Source: an uncultured Burkholderiales bacterium
GTDB taxonomy: Bacteria > Pseudomonadota > Gammaproteobacteria > Burkholderiales > Burkholderiaceae_C
Length of the DNA stretch: 11,902 nucleotides
Assembly: GCA_903856875.1 (NCBI GenBank)
Contig: CAIODE010000523.1
Span: forward strand, 1-11,902
Direction: 5' to 3'
The notes beneath the pieces are model-generated. The model did no database searches. It was not told where the DNA came from and worked only from the letters and a program-made list of their open reading frames with translations. This document shows, one piece after another, positions 1 through 7,555 of the stretch. A program made the translations under genes and the position numbers. Every line of letters starts with the position of its first letter. Within the stretch, counting starts at the first letter, position 1.

Positions 1-1002
1 ACCATCCAAGTCGGTTTTTGGCACTTTGGATTCAATTGGCTAGATCCCGTCGTTGGCTTGGGTAAAACACCTGAAGACCAAATTCGCAATAAAAAACTGA
101 GACAAGCATTGGCCATTGCCTTTGATTTTGAAGAGTATGTCTCCATCTTTGAAGATGACCGCGCCAAGGTGAATCACAGTGTGGTGGTGCCTGGTTTGTT
201 TGGCAACAACCTGTCCAATCCCAATCCAGTCATTTACGACAAAATGCCAGATGGCAAATTCAAGCGAAAGTCAATTGAAGTTGCTAAAAAATTATTGGCT
301 GAAGCAGGTTATCCGGATGGCCGCGATCTCAAAACAGGGCAGCCCTTGGTGTTGAACTATGACACGCAAGGCGTGGGGCCTGGCTATAAAGCTCGCTTAG
401 ATTGGGTTTCAAAGCAATTTGCCAAGCTCAATGTTCAAATTGAAATACGCAATACAGACTACAACCGTTTTCAAGACAAGATGCGAAAAGGGTCTGCCCA
501 ATTTTTCTTCTGGGGCTGGTTGGCAGATTATCCTGATCCAGAAAATTTCCTATTCTTGCTGTACGGTCCAAACTCTAAGGCCAAGTTTGACGGTGAAAAC
601 TCAGGCAATTTTGCCCACCCTGAATACGATCAGTTGTTCGACCGCATGAAGGACTTAGAAGATACGCCCGAACGAGCCGCCATGATCGCGCGCATGATTG
701 AGATCATGCAAGATGAAATGCCCATGCTGTATGGCTGGTCTGAAGAGTTTGGTGGCGCCTACCATCAGTGGGTTGGCAATGGCAAGCCCTCCAACATCAT
801 TCGCGACAACTTGCCCTATTTAAAAATTGATGCGACGCTTCGATCCCGCAAAATCAAAGAGTGGAATCAAGCCATTTGGTGGCCTGTTGCCGTGTTACCT
901 CTCTTGTTGCTCGCGGTGGCTTGGCCTGCATGGCGAGCTTGGCGTAGGCGCCAATCACAGCGTGCCGTCCAAACGGGCGTTGCCACACCAAGGAGTTTGT
1001 GA
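1..1002 (+). CDS. Peptide-type ABC transporter substrate-binding protein, C-terminal part (5' end outside window)
   Basis: The reading frame is open from base 1, so this is a gene cut by the window edge; 333 codons and the TGA stop are present. The protein resembles the C-terminal lobe of family 5 extracellular solute-binding proteins (SBP_bac_5: DppA/OppA-like). It has a 'KLRQALAIAFDFEEY' type hinge segment, a 'AKKLLAEAGYPDG' segment and a 'GWLADYPDPENF' segment near codons 171-182, all typical of that family. It should bind an oligopeptide or similar solute in the periplasm and deliver it to the permeases encoded next. The substrate cannot be read from sequence. Unusually, codons about 290-312 form a hydrophobic helix (IWWPVAVLPLLLLAVAWPAW) followed by the basic run RAWRRRQSQR, which predicts a C-terminal inner-membrane anchor with a cytoplasmic tail. 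The N-terminal signal peptide is not in view. The stop overlaps the next start by one base (TGATG), which indicates an operon. The family assignment is firm; the ligand is unknown. Confidence 0.88.
   Translation, partial: TIQVGFWHFGFNWLDPVVGLGKTPEDQIRNKKLRQALAIAFDFEEYVSIFEDDRAKVNHSVVVPGLFGNNLSNPNPVIYDKMPDGKFKRKSIEVAKKLLAEAGYPDGRDLKTGQPLVLNYDTQGVGPGYKARLDWVSKQFAKLNVQIEIRNTDYNRFQDKMRKGSAQFFFWGWLADYPDPENFLFLLYGPNSKAKFDGENSGNFAHPEYDQLFDRMKDLEDTPERAAMIARMIEIMQDEMPMLYGWSEEFGGAYHQWVGNGKPSNIIRDNLPYLKIDATLRSRKIKEWNQAIWWPVAVLPLLLLAVAWPAWRAWRRRQSQRAVQTGVATPRSL
991..995 (+). promoter_or_regulatory. Ribosome binding site of the first permease (decides the start)
   Basis: AGGAG lies inside the end of the binding-protein gene. 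It is six bases before the ATG at 1002 but only three before an in-frame GTG at 999. The spacing favours the ATG, which overlaps the upstream TGA by one base and suggests translational coupling. Confidence 0.7.
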
Positions 1003-1979
1003 TGTTTCGATTTTTAACACGCAAATTGGCCTATGGCTTTGCCATTTTGATTGGCATCAACTTACTCACCTTTGTGTTGTTCTTTAAAGTGAACACGCCA
1101 GACGACATGGCCCGCATGCAATTGGGCGGTAAACGCGTAACACCGGATGCCATCGAAAAATGGAAAGCAGAACGAGGCTATGACCGTCCTTTGTTCTTCA
1201 ATGAAAAAGAGCAGGGCATCGCACAAGTTAGCAATACCTTATTTTTGGACAGTTCTTTGCGTATGTTTGCTTTTGACTTTGGTCGTGCAGACAGTGGTCG
1301 TGACATTGCGTCTGAAATAGTCAGGCGTGCTGGGCCTTCTATCGCTTTGGCTTTACCAACCTTCGTGGTTGGCCTAGGCGTATCAATTGTTTTGGCACTG
1401 GGCTTGGCGTTTTTCCGTGCCACTTACCTTGATTTTTGGGGTACCGTTTTGTGTGTGGTCTTCATGTCCATCTCTTCCCTGTTCTTTATCGTGATGGGGC
1501 AGTTCATGTTCTCGCGCGTTCTTCAGCTCATGCCCGTATCTGGCTTTGCCCCCGGCATGGACGCTTGGCGCTTCTTGGTGCTGCCCATTGCTGTGGGTAT
1601 TTTGTCTCGCCTGGGCGGTGAAGTTCGATTTAACCGAACGCTGTTCATGGAGGAGATCGGCAAGGACTATGTCCGAACCGCACGTTCCAAAGGCTTGTCT
1701 GAAAGCAGAGTTCTTTTGGTTCATGTACTGCGAAATGCACTCATCCCCATTTTGAGTGCCTCTGTGGCCGTCATTCCTCTGCTGTTCATGGGCAGTTTGA
1801 TCACAGAATCATTTTTTGCCATTCCAGGATTAGGCAGTTATCTGATTGAAGCCATTGCAGGCCAAGACTTCGCCATCGTTCGAGCGATGGTTTTCATAGG
1901 TTCATTTTTGTACATCCTTGGTTTGATTTTGACCGACATCAGCTACACCTTGGCTGATCCACGCATTCGTTTGCAGTAA
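1002..1979 (+). CDS. Peptide-type ABC transporter permease, DppB/OppB-like
   Basis: This 325-residue inner-membrane protein has the layout of DppB-type permeases (BPD_transp_1). An N-terminal helix at about residues 8-29 is followed by a periplasmic segment of roughly 80 residues. A bundle of hydrophobic helices then spans about 112-140, 145-170, 191-203, 247-272 and 292-312. The cytoplasmic EAA coupling loop is visible at about 217-249 (DYVRTARSKGLSESRVL..HVLRNALIP), with the invariant-type Ala and Gly at A227 and G231. The protein ends in 'LADPRIRLQ', typical of this subfamily. It should pair with the next permease to form the translocation pore and take up solute from the upstream binding protein. 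ATG at 1002 was preferred to GTG at 999 because of Shine-Dalgarno spacing. Length is normal for the family. The substrate is not determinable. Confidence 0.92.
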   Translation: MFRFLTRKLAYGFAILIGINLLTFVLFFKVNTPDDMARMQLGGKRVTPDAIEKWKAERGYDRPLFFNEKEQGIAQVSNTLFLDSSLRMFAFDFGRADSGRDIASEIVRRAGPSIALALPTFVVGLGVSIVLALGLAFFRATYLDFWGTVLCVVFMSISSLFFIVMGQFMFSRVLQLMPVSGFAPGMDAWRFLVLPIAVGILSRLGGEVRFNRTLFMEEIGKDYVRTARSKGLSESRVLLVHVLRNALIPILSASVAVIPLLFMGSLITESFFAIPGLGSYLIEAIAGQDFAIVRAMVFIGSFLYILGLILTDISYTLADPRIRLQ

Positions 1980-1986
1980 GCGCACC

Positions 1987-3429
1987 ATGCAACCCGTATT
2001 CTTGTTAACCGATATTTTTGTCTATGCCATCTTGTTGTTTGTACTTTGGTACATCTGGCAAGTGCGTTCAGATCGAAACCTCAGAGCCAATTGGCGATTG
2101 GCCATGAAACGCCCTGTGGCCATGGTCAGCATCATGGTATTGGGTTTCTTTTTGTTGGTGGCTCTTGCAGACTCTATTCATTACAGGCAAGTTTTGCCAT
2201 CTGCGCCAAGTCAGGCCAAACAGTATTCATCCGAAGCCAATTCAGTGCTCGATCAAATATTGCAGCCGCTTGCCGCAGCCAGAGAGCGGAGTTATTCAGA
2301 ACCGCTGTCGGCTGTTGCATTTAGAAAAGAAACTTTTGAACGAGATGGGGTGTCTGTGCGTGACTATCCCCGTTTGCGGTTTGGAGGACAGCATCTCGGA
2401 AAACCTGAGGTCCAACTCTCAGAAGATGTCTCACGGCGAACTGTTTTTGCGCTGGGTTGGGGCGCTTGTATGGTGCTTGTGGTCTTCGTTCTAGGGCTGC
2501 TGATGGCCACCATTTCAAGCCGGCAAAACTTGGCAGTGGTTGCCTCTAAATTTATCAATGGTCAAACTGAGTGGCCATGGCGTTCAATGGCCATCACCTT
2601 CACACTGATGACCATGGCCATTTGCTGGGTCGTTTTTCTCTCACAGGGCTACCATGTGTTTGGCACTGATCGAACTGGTAATTCTGTTTTGGTCTTTGCC
2701 ATGAAAAGCGTGCGAACTGCCTTGGTCATTGGTGGTTTAACAACCTTGGTGGTATTGCCATTGGCGCTTCTGCTCGGGGTTACGGCGGGCTATTTGCGTG
2801 GTTGGGTGGATGAGGTTATTCAATATGTGTACACCCTCCTTGCATCGATTCCAGACGTCCTTTTGATTGCAGCCTCCGTTTTGCTTCTTCAAGTGTTCAT
2901 TGACAAAAATCAGGGTGTTTTCGAAACATCTTTAGAACGCGCCGATGCGCGATTGTTTTTCTTATGTCTCATCTTAGGGATCACCTCGTTTACGGGTTTG
3001 TGTCGACTGGTTCGCGGGGAAACTTTGAAATTGCGCGAATTGGAATACATCCAATCTGCACGAGCTTTTGGTGTCTCAACGCCTCGCGTTTTATGGCGTC
3101 ACATCATTCCCAACTTGATGCACTTGGTGCTGATCAATACCGTGATGCAATTTTCTAGCTTTGTTTTGGCTGAGGCTGTTTTGTCCTATGTTGGCGTGGG
3201 TGTTGACCCAAAGACAGCCAGTTTTGGCGTCATGATCAACACCGCTCGCGCTGAATTGGCGGCAACGCCTTTGGTTTGGTGGACATTGACAACTGCCTTT
3301 GGCTTCATGTTCCTGATTGTGCTCAGTGCCAACTTACTGGCTGACGCCATCAGAGACGCTTTCGATCCTCGAACCAGGCTACGCAGTGCAAGTTCATCAG
3401 CAGCCCCAACGCAAGAGGTGGCAGCATGA
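1987..3429 (+). CDS. Enlarged peptide-type ABC transporter permease, DppC/OppC-like
   Basis: The C-terminal half is a standard DppC-type permease. It has the 'FGTDRTGNSVL' element at 225-235, helices at about 242-268, 276-304, 322-339, 380-403 and 430-452, an EAA loop at about 353-376 (EYIQSARAFGVSTPRVLWRHIIPN), and a 'DPRTRLR' end. The protein is 480 residues, whereas DppC/OppC proteins are usually about 300. The extra length is N-terminal. A first helix lies at about 8-24, then a helix at 43-63 that probably matches the usual OppC first helix. A hydrophilic stretch at about 64-150 is predicted to be periplasmic, and two further helices lie at about 153-175 and 200-218. ATG is 7 bases after the previous stop with only a weak ribosome binding site (TAAG), so translation may depend on coupling. 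The gene overlaps the ATPase start as ATGA. It should form the heterodimeric pore with the upstream permease. The role of the extension is unknown. Confidence 0.9.
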   Translation: MQPVFLLTDIFVYAILLFVLWYIWQVRSDRNLRANWRLAMKRPVAMVSIMVLGFFLLVALADSIHYRQVLPSAPSQAKQYSSEANSVLDQILQPLAAARERSYSEPLSAVAFRKETFERDGVSVRDYPRLRFGGQHLGKPEVQLSEDVSRRTVFALGWGACMVLVVFVLGLLMATISSRQNLAVVASKFINGQTEWPWRSMAITFTLMTMAICWVVFLSQGYHVFGTDRTGNSVLVFAMKSVRTALVIGGLTTLVVLPLALLLGVTAGYLRGWVDEVIQYVYTLLASIPDVLLIAASVLLLQVFIDKNQGVFETSLERADARLFFLCLILGITSFTGLCRLVRGETLKLRELEYIQSARAFGVSTPRVLWRHIIPNLMHLVLINTVMQFSSFVLAEAVLSYVGVGVDPKTASFGVMINTARAELAATPLVWWTLTTAFGFMFLIVLSANLLADAIRDAFDPRTRLRSASSSAAPTQEVAA

Positions 3430-5261
3430 CCCAGCAACTGAATGTGAAAAACTTGGTGGTTGATTTGCAAACTGAGTCGGGTTTGGCCCGCGCTGTAGAT
3501 GCACTGAATTTGACGCTTCAAAAAGGCCAAACCTTTGCATTGGTCGGCGAATCTGGTTGCGGTAAATCCATGACCGCGCTTTCTTTGCTTCGTCTGTTAC
3601 CTGACAATGCATTGATTCAAAGTGGACAAGTTAACTTATCGGATGTGGATGTTTTCCAACTGAGTGAAAATCAGATGCGCGCCATTCGTGGACGCCGCAT
3701 CTCTATCATTTTCCAAGAGCCTTCGACCAGCTTAAATCCGGTCATGACGGTGGGCGATCAAATTTTAGAAGTGATTTTCCAGCACACTTCCTTAAAGGGG
3801 GAGGCGGCTCATGCCCGAGCCATTGAATGGCTCATCAAGGTAGGCTTGCCAGAGCCTGCAAGGCGAATGGGCAGTTACCCCTTTGAAATGTCTGGAGGGC
3901 AATTGCAAAGGGTCATGATTGCCATCGCCTTGGCGGCAGAGCCTGATTTGTTGATCGCTGACGAGCCCACAACAGCGCTTGATGTCACCATTCAAGCCCA
4001 AATTTTGGACTTGCTAAAAAGCCTTCAAAAGGAGCGCGGCATGGCCATGCTTCTCATCACCCATGATTTGGCGGTTGTCAGTGGCATGGCAGACCAAGTA
4101 GCCTTGATGTATGCCGGCCAAATTGTAGAAGTCGCTTCAGCTGCAGATTTTTTTGTCCGCCCATCGCACCCTTATGCCAAGCTGCTGCTTCAGGCATTGC
4201 CAGGTGAAGATTTAAGGGGCCGTCAATTGGCGGCCATCCACGGCACTGTGCCTCCTTTGACGCAAGTTTTTCAAGGCTGTCGCTTTGCGCCAAGATGTCC
4301 CTATCAAACGGAGTCATGTGTTGAAAAATCAGTCCCCATGACGGCCTTGACTGAAGAGCACCATGTTCGATGCGTCAGGGTTCATGATGTCGGACTGCAA
4401 GCCCTGTCACTTCCACCCTTGCTTGATCGTTCAAGCATTTTGTCTGTTGACGATTCGGTCTTGCTCTCAGTACAAAACCTGTCTGTGACTTATTCAATGG
4501 GCGGCGGCGTAATGGGGGGGCGTCAAACGTTTCAGGCCGTTAAAAATGTCAGTTTCGACATTCAAAAAGGCCAAACTTTGGCGCTGGTGGGCGAGTCCGG
4601 GTGCGGTAAAACCACCATTGGCAAAGCACTGCTTCAATTGCTCACGCCTCAAACCCAAGTGTCTGGCGCTGCGGTCCTTCAGGGTCAAAATTTGTTCCAG
4701 CTAAAAGGACGCGACCTGATGGCGTCACGGCGTCAGCTGCAAATCATTTTCCAAAATCCCTTTGCCTCCTTGAATCCTCGGATGCGAGTTCAGGAAATAT
4801 TGGAGGAGGGCATGAAGAGCCTTCACCCCGAGTGGCCTTCAGAACAGCGTCAGGCTGACTTGAAACTTTTGATGGACCAGGTGGGGCTGCGTAAGGATGC
4901 CCTAGACAGATACCCTCACGAGTTTTCAGGCGGTCAGCGTCAAAGGATCGCCATTGCCAGGGCCTTGGCCGTCAAGCCAAGTTTGATCGTTTGCGATGAA
5001 CCTACATCGGCACTGGATGTGTCCGTACAGGCTCAAATTTTGAACTTGCTCAGAGAGCTTCAAGATTCGCTGGGTGTCAGTTTCCTTTTTGTGACCCACA
5101 ACATAGGGGTTGTGGCTTATTTGGCTGACAGAGTCGCAGTCATGCATGCTGGGGAAATTGTGGAAATTGGGGATGCTTCTCAAATTTTGAACAATCCGCA
5201 GGCAATGTATACAAAAACATTGCTTTCAGCCGTCCCTCAACTGAACTCAGCACTGGCTTAA
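3426..5261 (+). CDS. Peptide-type ABC transporter ATP-binding protein, two fused nucleotide-binding domains (DppD-DppF type)
   Basis: This 611-residue cytoplasmic protein powers the importer. Domain 1 shows Walker A GESGCGKS (41-48), Q-loop [10 protein letters not shown] (96-105), signature MSGGQLQRV (155-163), Walker B with catalytic Glu [12 protein letters not shown] (E180) and switch His H213. It then has the oligopeptide-transporter tail [13 protein letters not shown] (248-260) and four cysteines, C285, C291, C298 and C316. Domain 2 shows Walker A GESGCGKT (389-396), Q-loop [10 protein letters not shown] (442-451), signature FSGGQRQRI (500-508), Walker [13 protein letters not shown] (E525) and H558. 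Both ATP sites therefore look catalytically intact. Domain 2 lacks the cysteine tail. Fusion of the two ATPases in one chain is known from GsiA and YejF, and the length matches that class. The start ATG overlaps the permease stop as ATGA. A gap of about 70 bases to a strong hairpin ends the transporter cluster. Confidence 0.95.
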   Translation: MTQQLNVKNLVVDLQTESGLARAVDALNLTLQKGQTFALVGESGCGKSMTALSLLRLLPDNALIQSGQVNLSDVDVFQLSENQMRAIRGRRISIIFQEPSTSLNPVMTVGDQILEVIFQHTSLKGEAAHARAIEWLIKVGLPEPARRMGSYPFEMSGGQLQRVMIAIALAAEPDLLIADEPTTALDVTIQAQILDLLKSLQKERGMAMLLITHDLAVVSGMADQVALMYAGQIVEVASAADFFVRPSHPYAKLLLQALPGEDLRGRQLAAIHGTVPPLTQVFQGCRFAPRCPYQTESCVEKSVPMTALTEEHHVRCVRVHDVGLQALSLPPLLDRSSILSVDDSVLLSVQNLSVTYSMGGGVMGGRQTFQAVKNVSFDIQKGQTLALVGESGCGKTTIGKALLQLLTPQTQVSGAAVLQGQNLFQLKGRDLMASRRQLQIIFQNPFASLNPRMRVQEILEEGMKSLHPEWPSEQRQADLKLLMDQVGLRKDALDRYPHEFSGGQRQRIAIARALAVKPSLIVCDEPTSALDVSVQAQILNLLRELQDSLGVSFLFVTHNIGVVAYLADRVAVMHAGEIVEIGDASQILNNPQAMYTKTLLSAVPQLNSALA

Positions 5262-5287
5262 GGTGCCGCTTTTTTCCAACAAAATCG

Positions 5288-5316
5288 TTCCAAATCAAGT
5301 ATTTATGGATTAGAAT
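5288..5316 (+). promoter_or_regulatory. Candidate sigma-70 promoter for the rimP-nusA-infB operon
   Basis: A good -10 match, TAGAAT (5311-5316, 5 of 6), is preceded after 17 bases by a poor -35, TTCCAA (5288-5293, 3 of 6), in AT-rich surroundings. The predicted start would be near 5321-5324, only about ten bases before the terminator stem. It is the best promoter I see in the gap, but it was found by eye. A second, weaker pair, TTTACT (5390-5395) and AAAAAT (5413-5418) with 17 bases between, lies after the hairpin and would avoid it. Confidence 0.4.
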
Positions 5317-5326
5317 GCGAACTTCA

Positions 5327-5369
5327 CGACCAAACGGGCGGGTTTTCACCGCCCGTTTTTTTTTGGTCG
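5327..5369 (+). terminator. Intrinsic terminator; possible attenuator in the rimP leader
   Basis: A perfect 10-base-pair stem (5332-5341 with 5349-5358; core ACGGGCGG/CCGCCCGT) encloses a 7-base loop, GTTTTCA. It is followed by an uninterrupted run of nine T (5356-5364), the classic rho-independent form on the + strand. Outer arms CGACC (5327-5331) and GGTCG (5365-5369) are also complementary, so a read-through RNA could close a longer stem around the U-run. On the minus strand only a short T-run would follow, so I read it as one-directional. By position it can end the ABC transporter operon. If the promoter just upstream is real, it can instead stop rimP transcripts after about 40 bases. Confidence 0.85.
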
Positions 5370-5461
5370 ATCGATTAGTGAGCAGGGTTTTTTACTGCTT
5401 CAAAGTCGTGTGAAAAATGAACAAATTTTGAGTCAACCCTTTTTAAAAAGATCCATTTCGC
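5370..5461 (+). other. Leader between terminator and rimP
   Basis: This stretch has no ORF and no tRNA. It contains a weak 5-base-pair hairpin, AGCAG (5381-5385) with CTGCT (5395-5399), whose 9-base loop is T-rich, and a perfect 12-base palindrome CTTTTTAAAAAG (5439-5450) shortly before the rimP start. E. coli carries the metY initiator tRNA ahead of rimP (established knowledge); nothing similar is visible here. No strong Shine-Dalgarno sequence precedes the rimP GTG. Confidence 0.4.
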
Positions 5462-6046
5462 GTGGCATTGCAGCAGATTGTTGAAGAAACCGTAGCCGGA
5501 TTAGGGTACGAGCTGGTTGAGATTGAACGCTCAGCCGGCGGTCTTGTGCGCATCACCATCGACAACCCTTGGCAAGAGGGTGTGGACCGATTTGAAATAC
5601 CCTTGGTCACTGTTGAAGATTGTGAGAAGGTCAATCGGCAATTGATGTTTGCTCTTGAAGTGGATGGTGCTGAATACCGTCGATTAGAAGTGTCATCGCC
5701 TGGTATTGATCGTCCTTTGCGCAATGAAAAAGATTTGACTCGTTTTGAAGGTGAGTTGATTGACATCACGCTGAAGGCCCCCATGGGTGAGGCTGCTGCA
5801 GGTTTGGTCAATGCCACGCGCAAGAAGTTCCGGGGAACGCTTGAAAAAGCCGATGCCGAAAATACATGGCAAATTGTTTGGTCAGATGCACCAGAGCCAA
5901 AGCCTGGTGCTCGTGTGAGCAAGAATCGTCCGCCAGTGCCGATGCAGGTACTTGGCTTTTATTTGAATGAATTAAGAGAGGCGCGTCTCGCGCCAGTGGT
6001 TGATTTCAAGGGCCGTAAGCCCAAAACAGACTTAGGAGAGAAATAA
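5462..6046 (+). CDS. rimP: Ribosome maturation factor RimP
   Basis: RimP acts in 30S subunit assembly (established for the family). The 194-residue product starts [20 protein letters not shown], a typical RimP N-terminus, and carries the hallmark [12 protein letters not shown] at 75-86. A C-terminal SH3-like domain at about 85-182 ends in VVDFKGRKP. It is about 40 residues longer than E. coli RimP. The extra length is mostly inside the C-terminal domain (about 105-160, with a proline-rich [14 protein letters not shown] segment) and in a basic tail. I take the GTG at 5462 as the start because an in-frame TAA at 5444-5446 leaves no upstream alternative and the N-terminus fits the family. There is no clear Shine-Dalgarno. 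It is the first gene of the operon; its stop is one base before nusA. Confidence 0.95.
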   Translation: MALQQIVEETVAGLGYELVEIERSAGGLVRITIDNPWQEGVDRFEIPLVTVEDCEKVNRQLMFALEVDGAEYRRLEVSSPGIDRPLRNEKDLTRFEGELIDITLKAPMGEAAAGLVNATRKKFRGTLEKADAENTWQIVWSDAPEPKPGARVSKNRPPVPMQVLGFYLNELREARLAPVVDFKGRKPKTDLGEK

Positions 6047-6047
6047 C

Positions 6048-7532
6048 ATGAACCGCGAACTGTTGATGCTGGTTGAAGCCATCTCACGTGAAAAGAACGT
6101 AGAACGTGACATCGTCTTTGGTGCCGTTGAATCTGCTTTAGCCCAAGCCACCAAAAAGCTTTACGAAGGCGACGTCGATATTCGCGTGGCCATTGACCGT
6201 GACAGCGGTAACTACGAAACTTTCCGCCGTTGGCATGTGGTGCCAGATGAAGCCGGCTTGCAATTGCCTGACCAAGAAATCTTGCTGTTTGAAGCTGTCG
6301 AGCAAATTGCGGACATTGAAGTTGACGAGTACATCGAAGAGTCCGTTGAATCGTTGCCCATTGGCCGCATTGGCGCCATGGCGGCCAAACAAGTTATCTT
6401 GCAAAAGATTCGCGATGCCGAGCGCGAAATGTTACTCAACGAGTTCATGGCGCGCGGTGAGAAAATTTTGGTCGGTACCGTCAAGCGCATGGACAAGGGC
6501 GACATCATTGTCGAGTCTGGTCGTGTTGAAGGCCGCTTGCGTCGCAGCGAAATGATTCCCAAAGAGAATCTTCGCAATGGCGATCGCGTTCGCGCCATGA
6601 TCATGGAAGTCGACCTCACCTTGCGCGGTGCGCCCATCATCTTGTCACGCTCCTCACCCGAATTCATGATTGAACTTTTCAGTCAAGAAGTTCCTGAAAT
6701 TGAACAAGGCTTGTTAGAGATCAAATCTTGTGCACGCGACCCCGGTTCACGCGCCAAGATTGCTGTGTTGTCTCATGACAAACGCGTTGATCCTATAGGC
6801 ACCTGCGTAGGTGTTCGCGGTACACGTGTCAATGGCGTTACCAACGAATTGGCTGGCGAGCGTGTTGACATTGTGCTTTGGAGTGAAGACCCTGCACAAT
6901 TTGTCATTGGTGCCTTGGCGCCTGCCAACGTTCAATCAATTGTGGTTGATGAAGAAAAACATGCCATGGACGTGGTGGTTGATGAAGAGAACTTGGCTAT
7001 AGCCATTGGCCGTGGCGGACAAAATGTTCGCTTGGCTTCTGACCTGACCGGTTGGAAAATCAACATCATGGATGCCACCGAATCTGCTCAAAAACAAGCG
7101 GAAGAAACAACCGGTATTCGCGCGTTGTTTATGGACAAATTGGATGTCGATCAAGAAATTGCAGACATCCTGATTGAAGAAGGTTTCACAAGCTTGGAAG
7201 AAGTAGCTTATGTGCCTATTCAAGAAATGTTGGAGATTGACAGCTTCGATGAAGATACTGTGAACGAACTGCGCACCCGCGCCAAAGACGCTCTTCTCAC
7301 ACAAGAAATTGTGCGAGAAGAAAGTGTTGAAGATGTCTCTCAAGATCTTCGCGATCTTGAAGGCCTAACCCCTGAGCTGATTGCCAAATTGGTTGAAGCG
7401 GGCGTCAATACACGTGACGACTTGGCCGACTTGGCCACTGACGAACTGACCGACATCACCGGACAAACCGATGGTGAAGCCACCGCCCTGATCATGAAAG
7501 CCCGTGAACATTGGTTCACTGGTCAGGCCTAA
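6048..7532 (+). CDS. nusA: Transcription termination/antitermination factor NusA
   Basis: NusA binds RNA polymerase and the nascent RNA to modulate pausing, intrinsic termination and antitermination. The 494-residue length matches E. coli NusA (495). Visible in order: the polymerase-binding N-terminal domain (about 1-125), the S1 domain (about 137-201, [20 protein letters not shown]), KH1 with GVRG at 255-258, KH2 with GRGG at 321-324, and two C-terminal acidic helix-hairpin-helix repeats (about 365-415 and 436-490, containing [16 protein letters not shown] and [20 protein letters not shown]). The C-terminal repeats, as in gammaproteobacteria, interact with the alpha subunit and partner factors. 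ATG at 6048 has AGGAG at 6034-6038, nine bases upstream. In E. coli NusA autoregulates its operon, which makes the hairpin upstream of rimP of interest. Confidence 0.98.
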   Translation: MNRELLMLVEAISREKNVERDIVFGAVESALAQATKKLYEGDVDIRVAIDRDSGNYETFRRWHVVPDEAGLQLPDQEILLFEAVEQIADIEVDEYIEESVESLPIGRIGAMAAKQVILQKIRDAEREMLLNEFMARGEKILVGTVKRMDKGDIIVESGRVEGRLRRSEMIPKENLRNGDRVRAMIMEVDLTLRGAPIILSRSSPEFMIELFSQEVPEIEQGLLEIKSCARDPGSRAKIAVLSHDKRVDPIGTCVGVRGTRVNGVTNELAGERVDIVLWSEDPAQFVIGALAPANVQSIVVDEEKHAMDVVVDEENLAIAIGRGGQNVRLASDLTGWKINIMDATESAQKQAEETTGIRALFMDKLDVDQEIADILIEEGFTSLEEVAYVPIQEMLEIDSFDEDTVNELRTRAKDALLTQEIVREESVEDVSQDLRDLEGLTPELIAKLVEAGVNTRDDLADLATDELTDITGQTDGEATALIMKAREHWFTGQA

Positions 7533-7536
7533 TCTC

Positions 7537-7543
7537 AAGGAGG
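7537..7543 (+). promoter_or_regulatory. infB: Ribosome binding site of infB (decides the start)
   Basis: AAGGAGG sits just after the nusA stop and 12 bases before the ATG at 7556. The open frame runs back to a TTG at 7511 inside nusA, but the Shine-Dalgarno and the IF2-typical start [16 protein letters not shown] place the true start at 7556. The spacing is rather long. Confidence 0.75.
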
Positions 7544-7555
7544 CTAGAACCCCAT

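Noticed and set aside
4802..4814. Internal start with GGAGGAGGG before an in-frame ATG (Met463) in the fused ATPase
   Set aside because: It would begin inside ATPase domain 2 after its Walker A and Q-loop, giving a non-functional fragment; the purine run simply encodes Leu-Glu-Glu-Gly.
1..5261. Transporter assigned to a specific substrate (dipeptide, glutathione, microcin C)
   Set aside because: The fused ATPase resembles GsiA/YejF in layout only; binding-protein ligand residues cannot be judged from a partial sequence, so no gene symbol was given.
5250..5275. Weak hairpin GCAC/GTGC plus six T at the end of the ATPase gene, as a terminator
   Set aside because: Only four base pairs, a nine-base loop, and three bases before the T-run; too weak to annotate alone, mentioned only as an alternative end for the transporter operon.
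5367..5374. TCGATCGA palindrome after the terminator, as an operator
   Set aside because: Only eight bases, partly inside the terminator outer arm, with no second copy seen nearby.
5436..5448. boxA-like sequence (ACCCTTTTTAAAA) in the rimP leader that might recruit Nus factors
   Set aside because: The match to the boxA consensus is poor, and A/T-rich runs like this occur by chance in this gap.
5262..5461. tRNA gene (metY-like) upstream of rimP
   Set aside because: No cloverleaf arms, no T-loop GTTCGA-type sequence and no CCA end could be found in the gap.
5443..5922. Long minus-strand open frame (159 codons) opposite rimP
   Set aside because: It is a shadow of the rimP coding frame: Ser/Arg/Pro-rich with no family resemblance, no ribosome binding site, and fully overlapping a well-recognised gene.
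6212..6667. Minus-strand open frame of 151 codons inside nusA, and similar ones inside infB (9118-9576, 9620-10099)
   Set aside because: Low-complexity products with no motifs, antisense to strongly conserved genes; expected by chance from codon bias.
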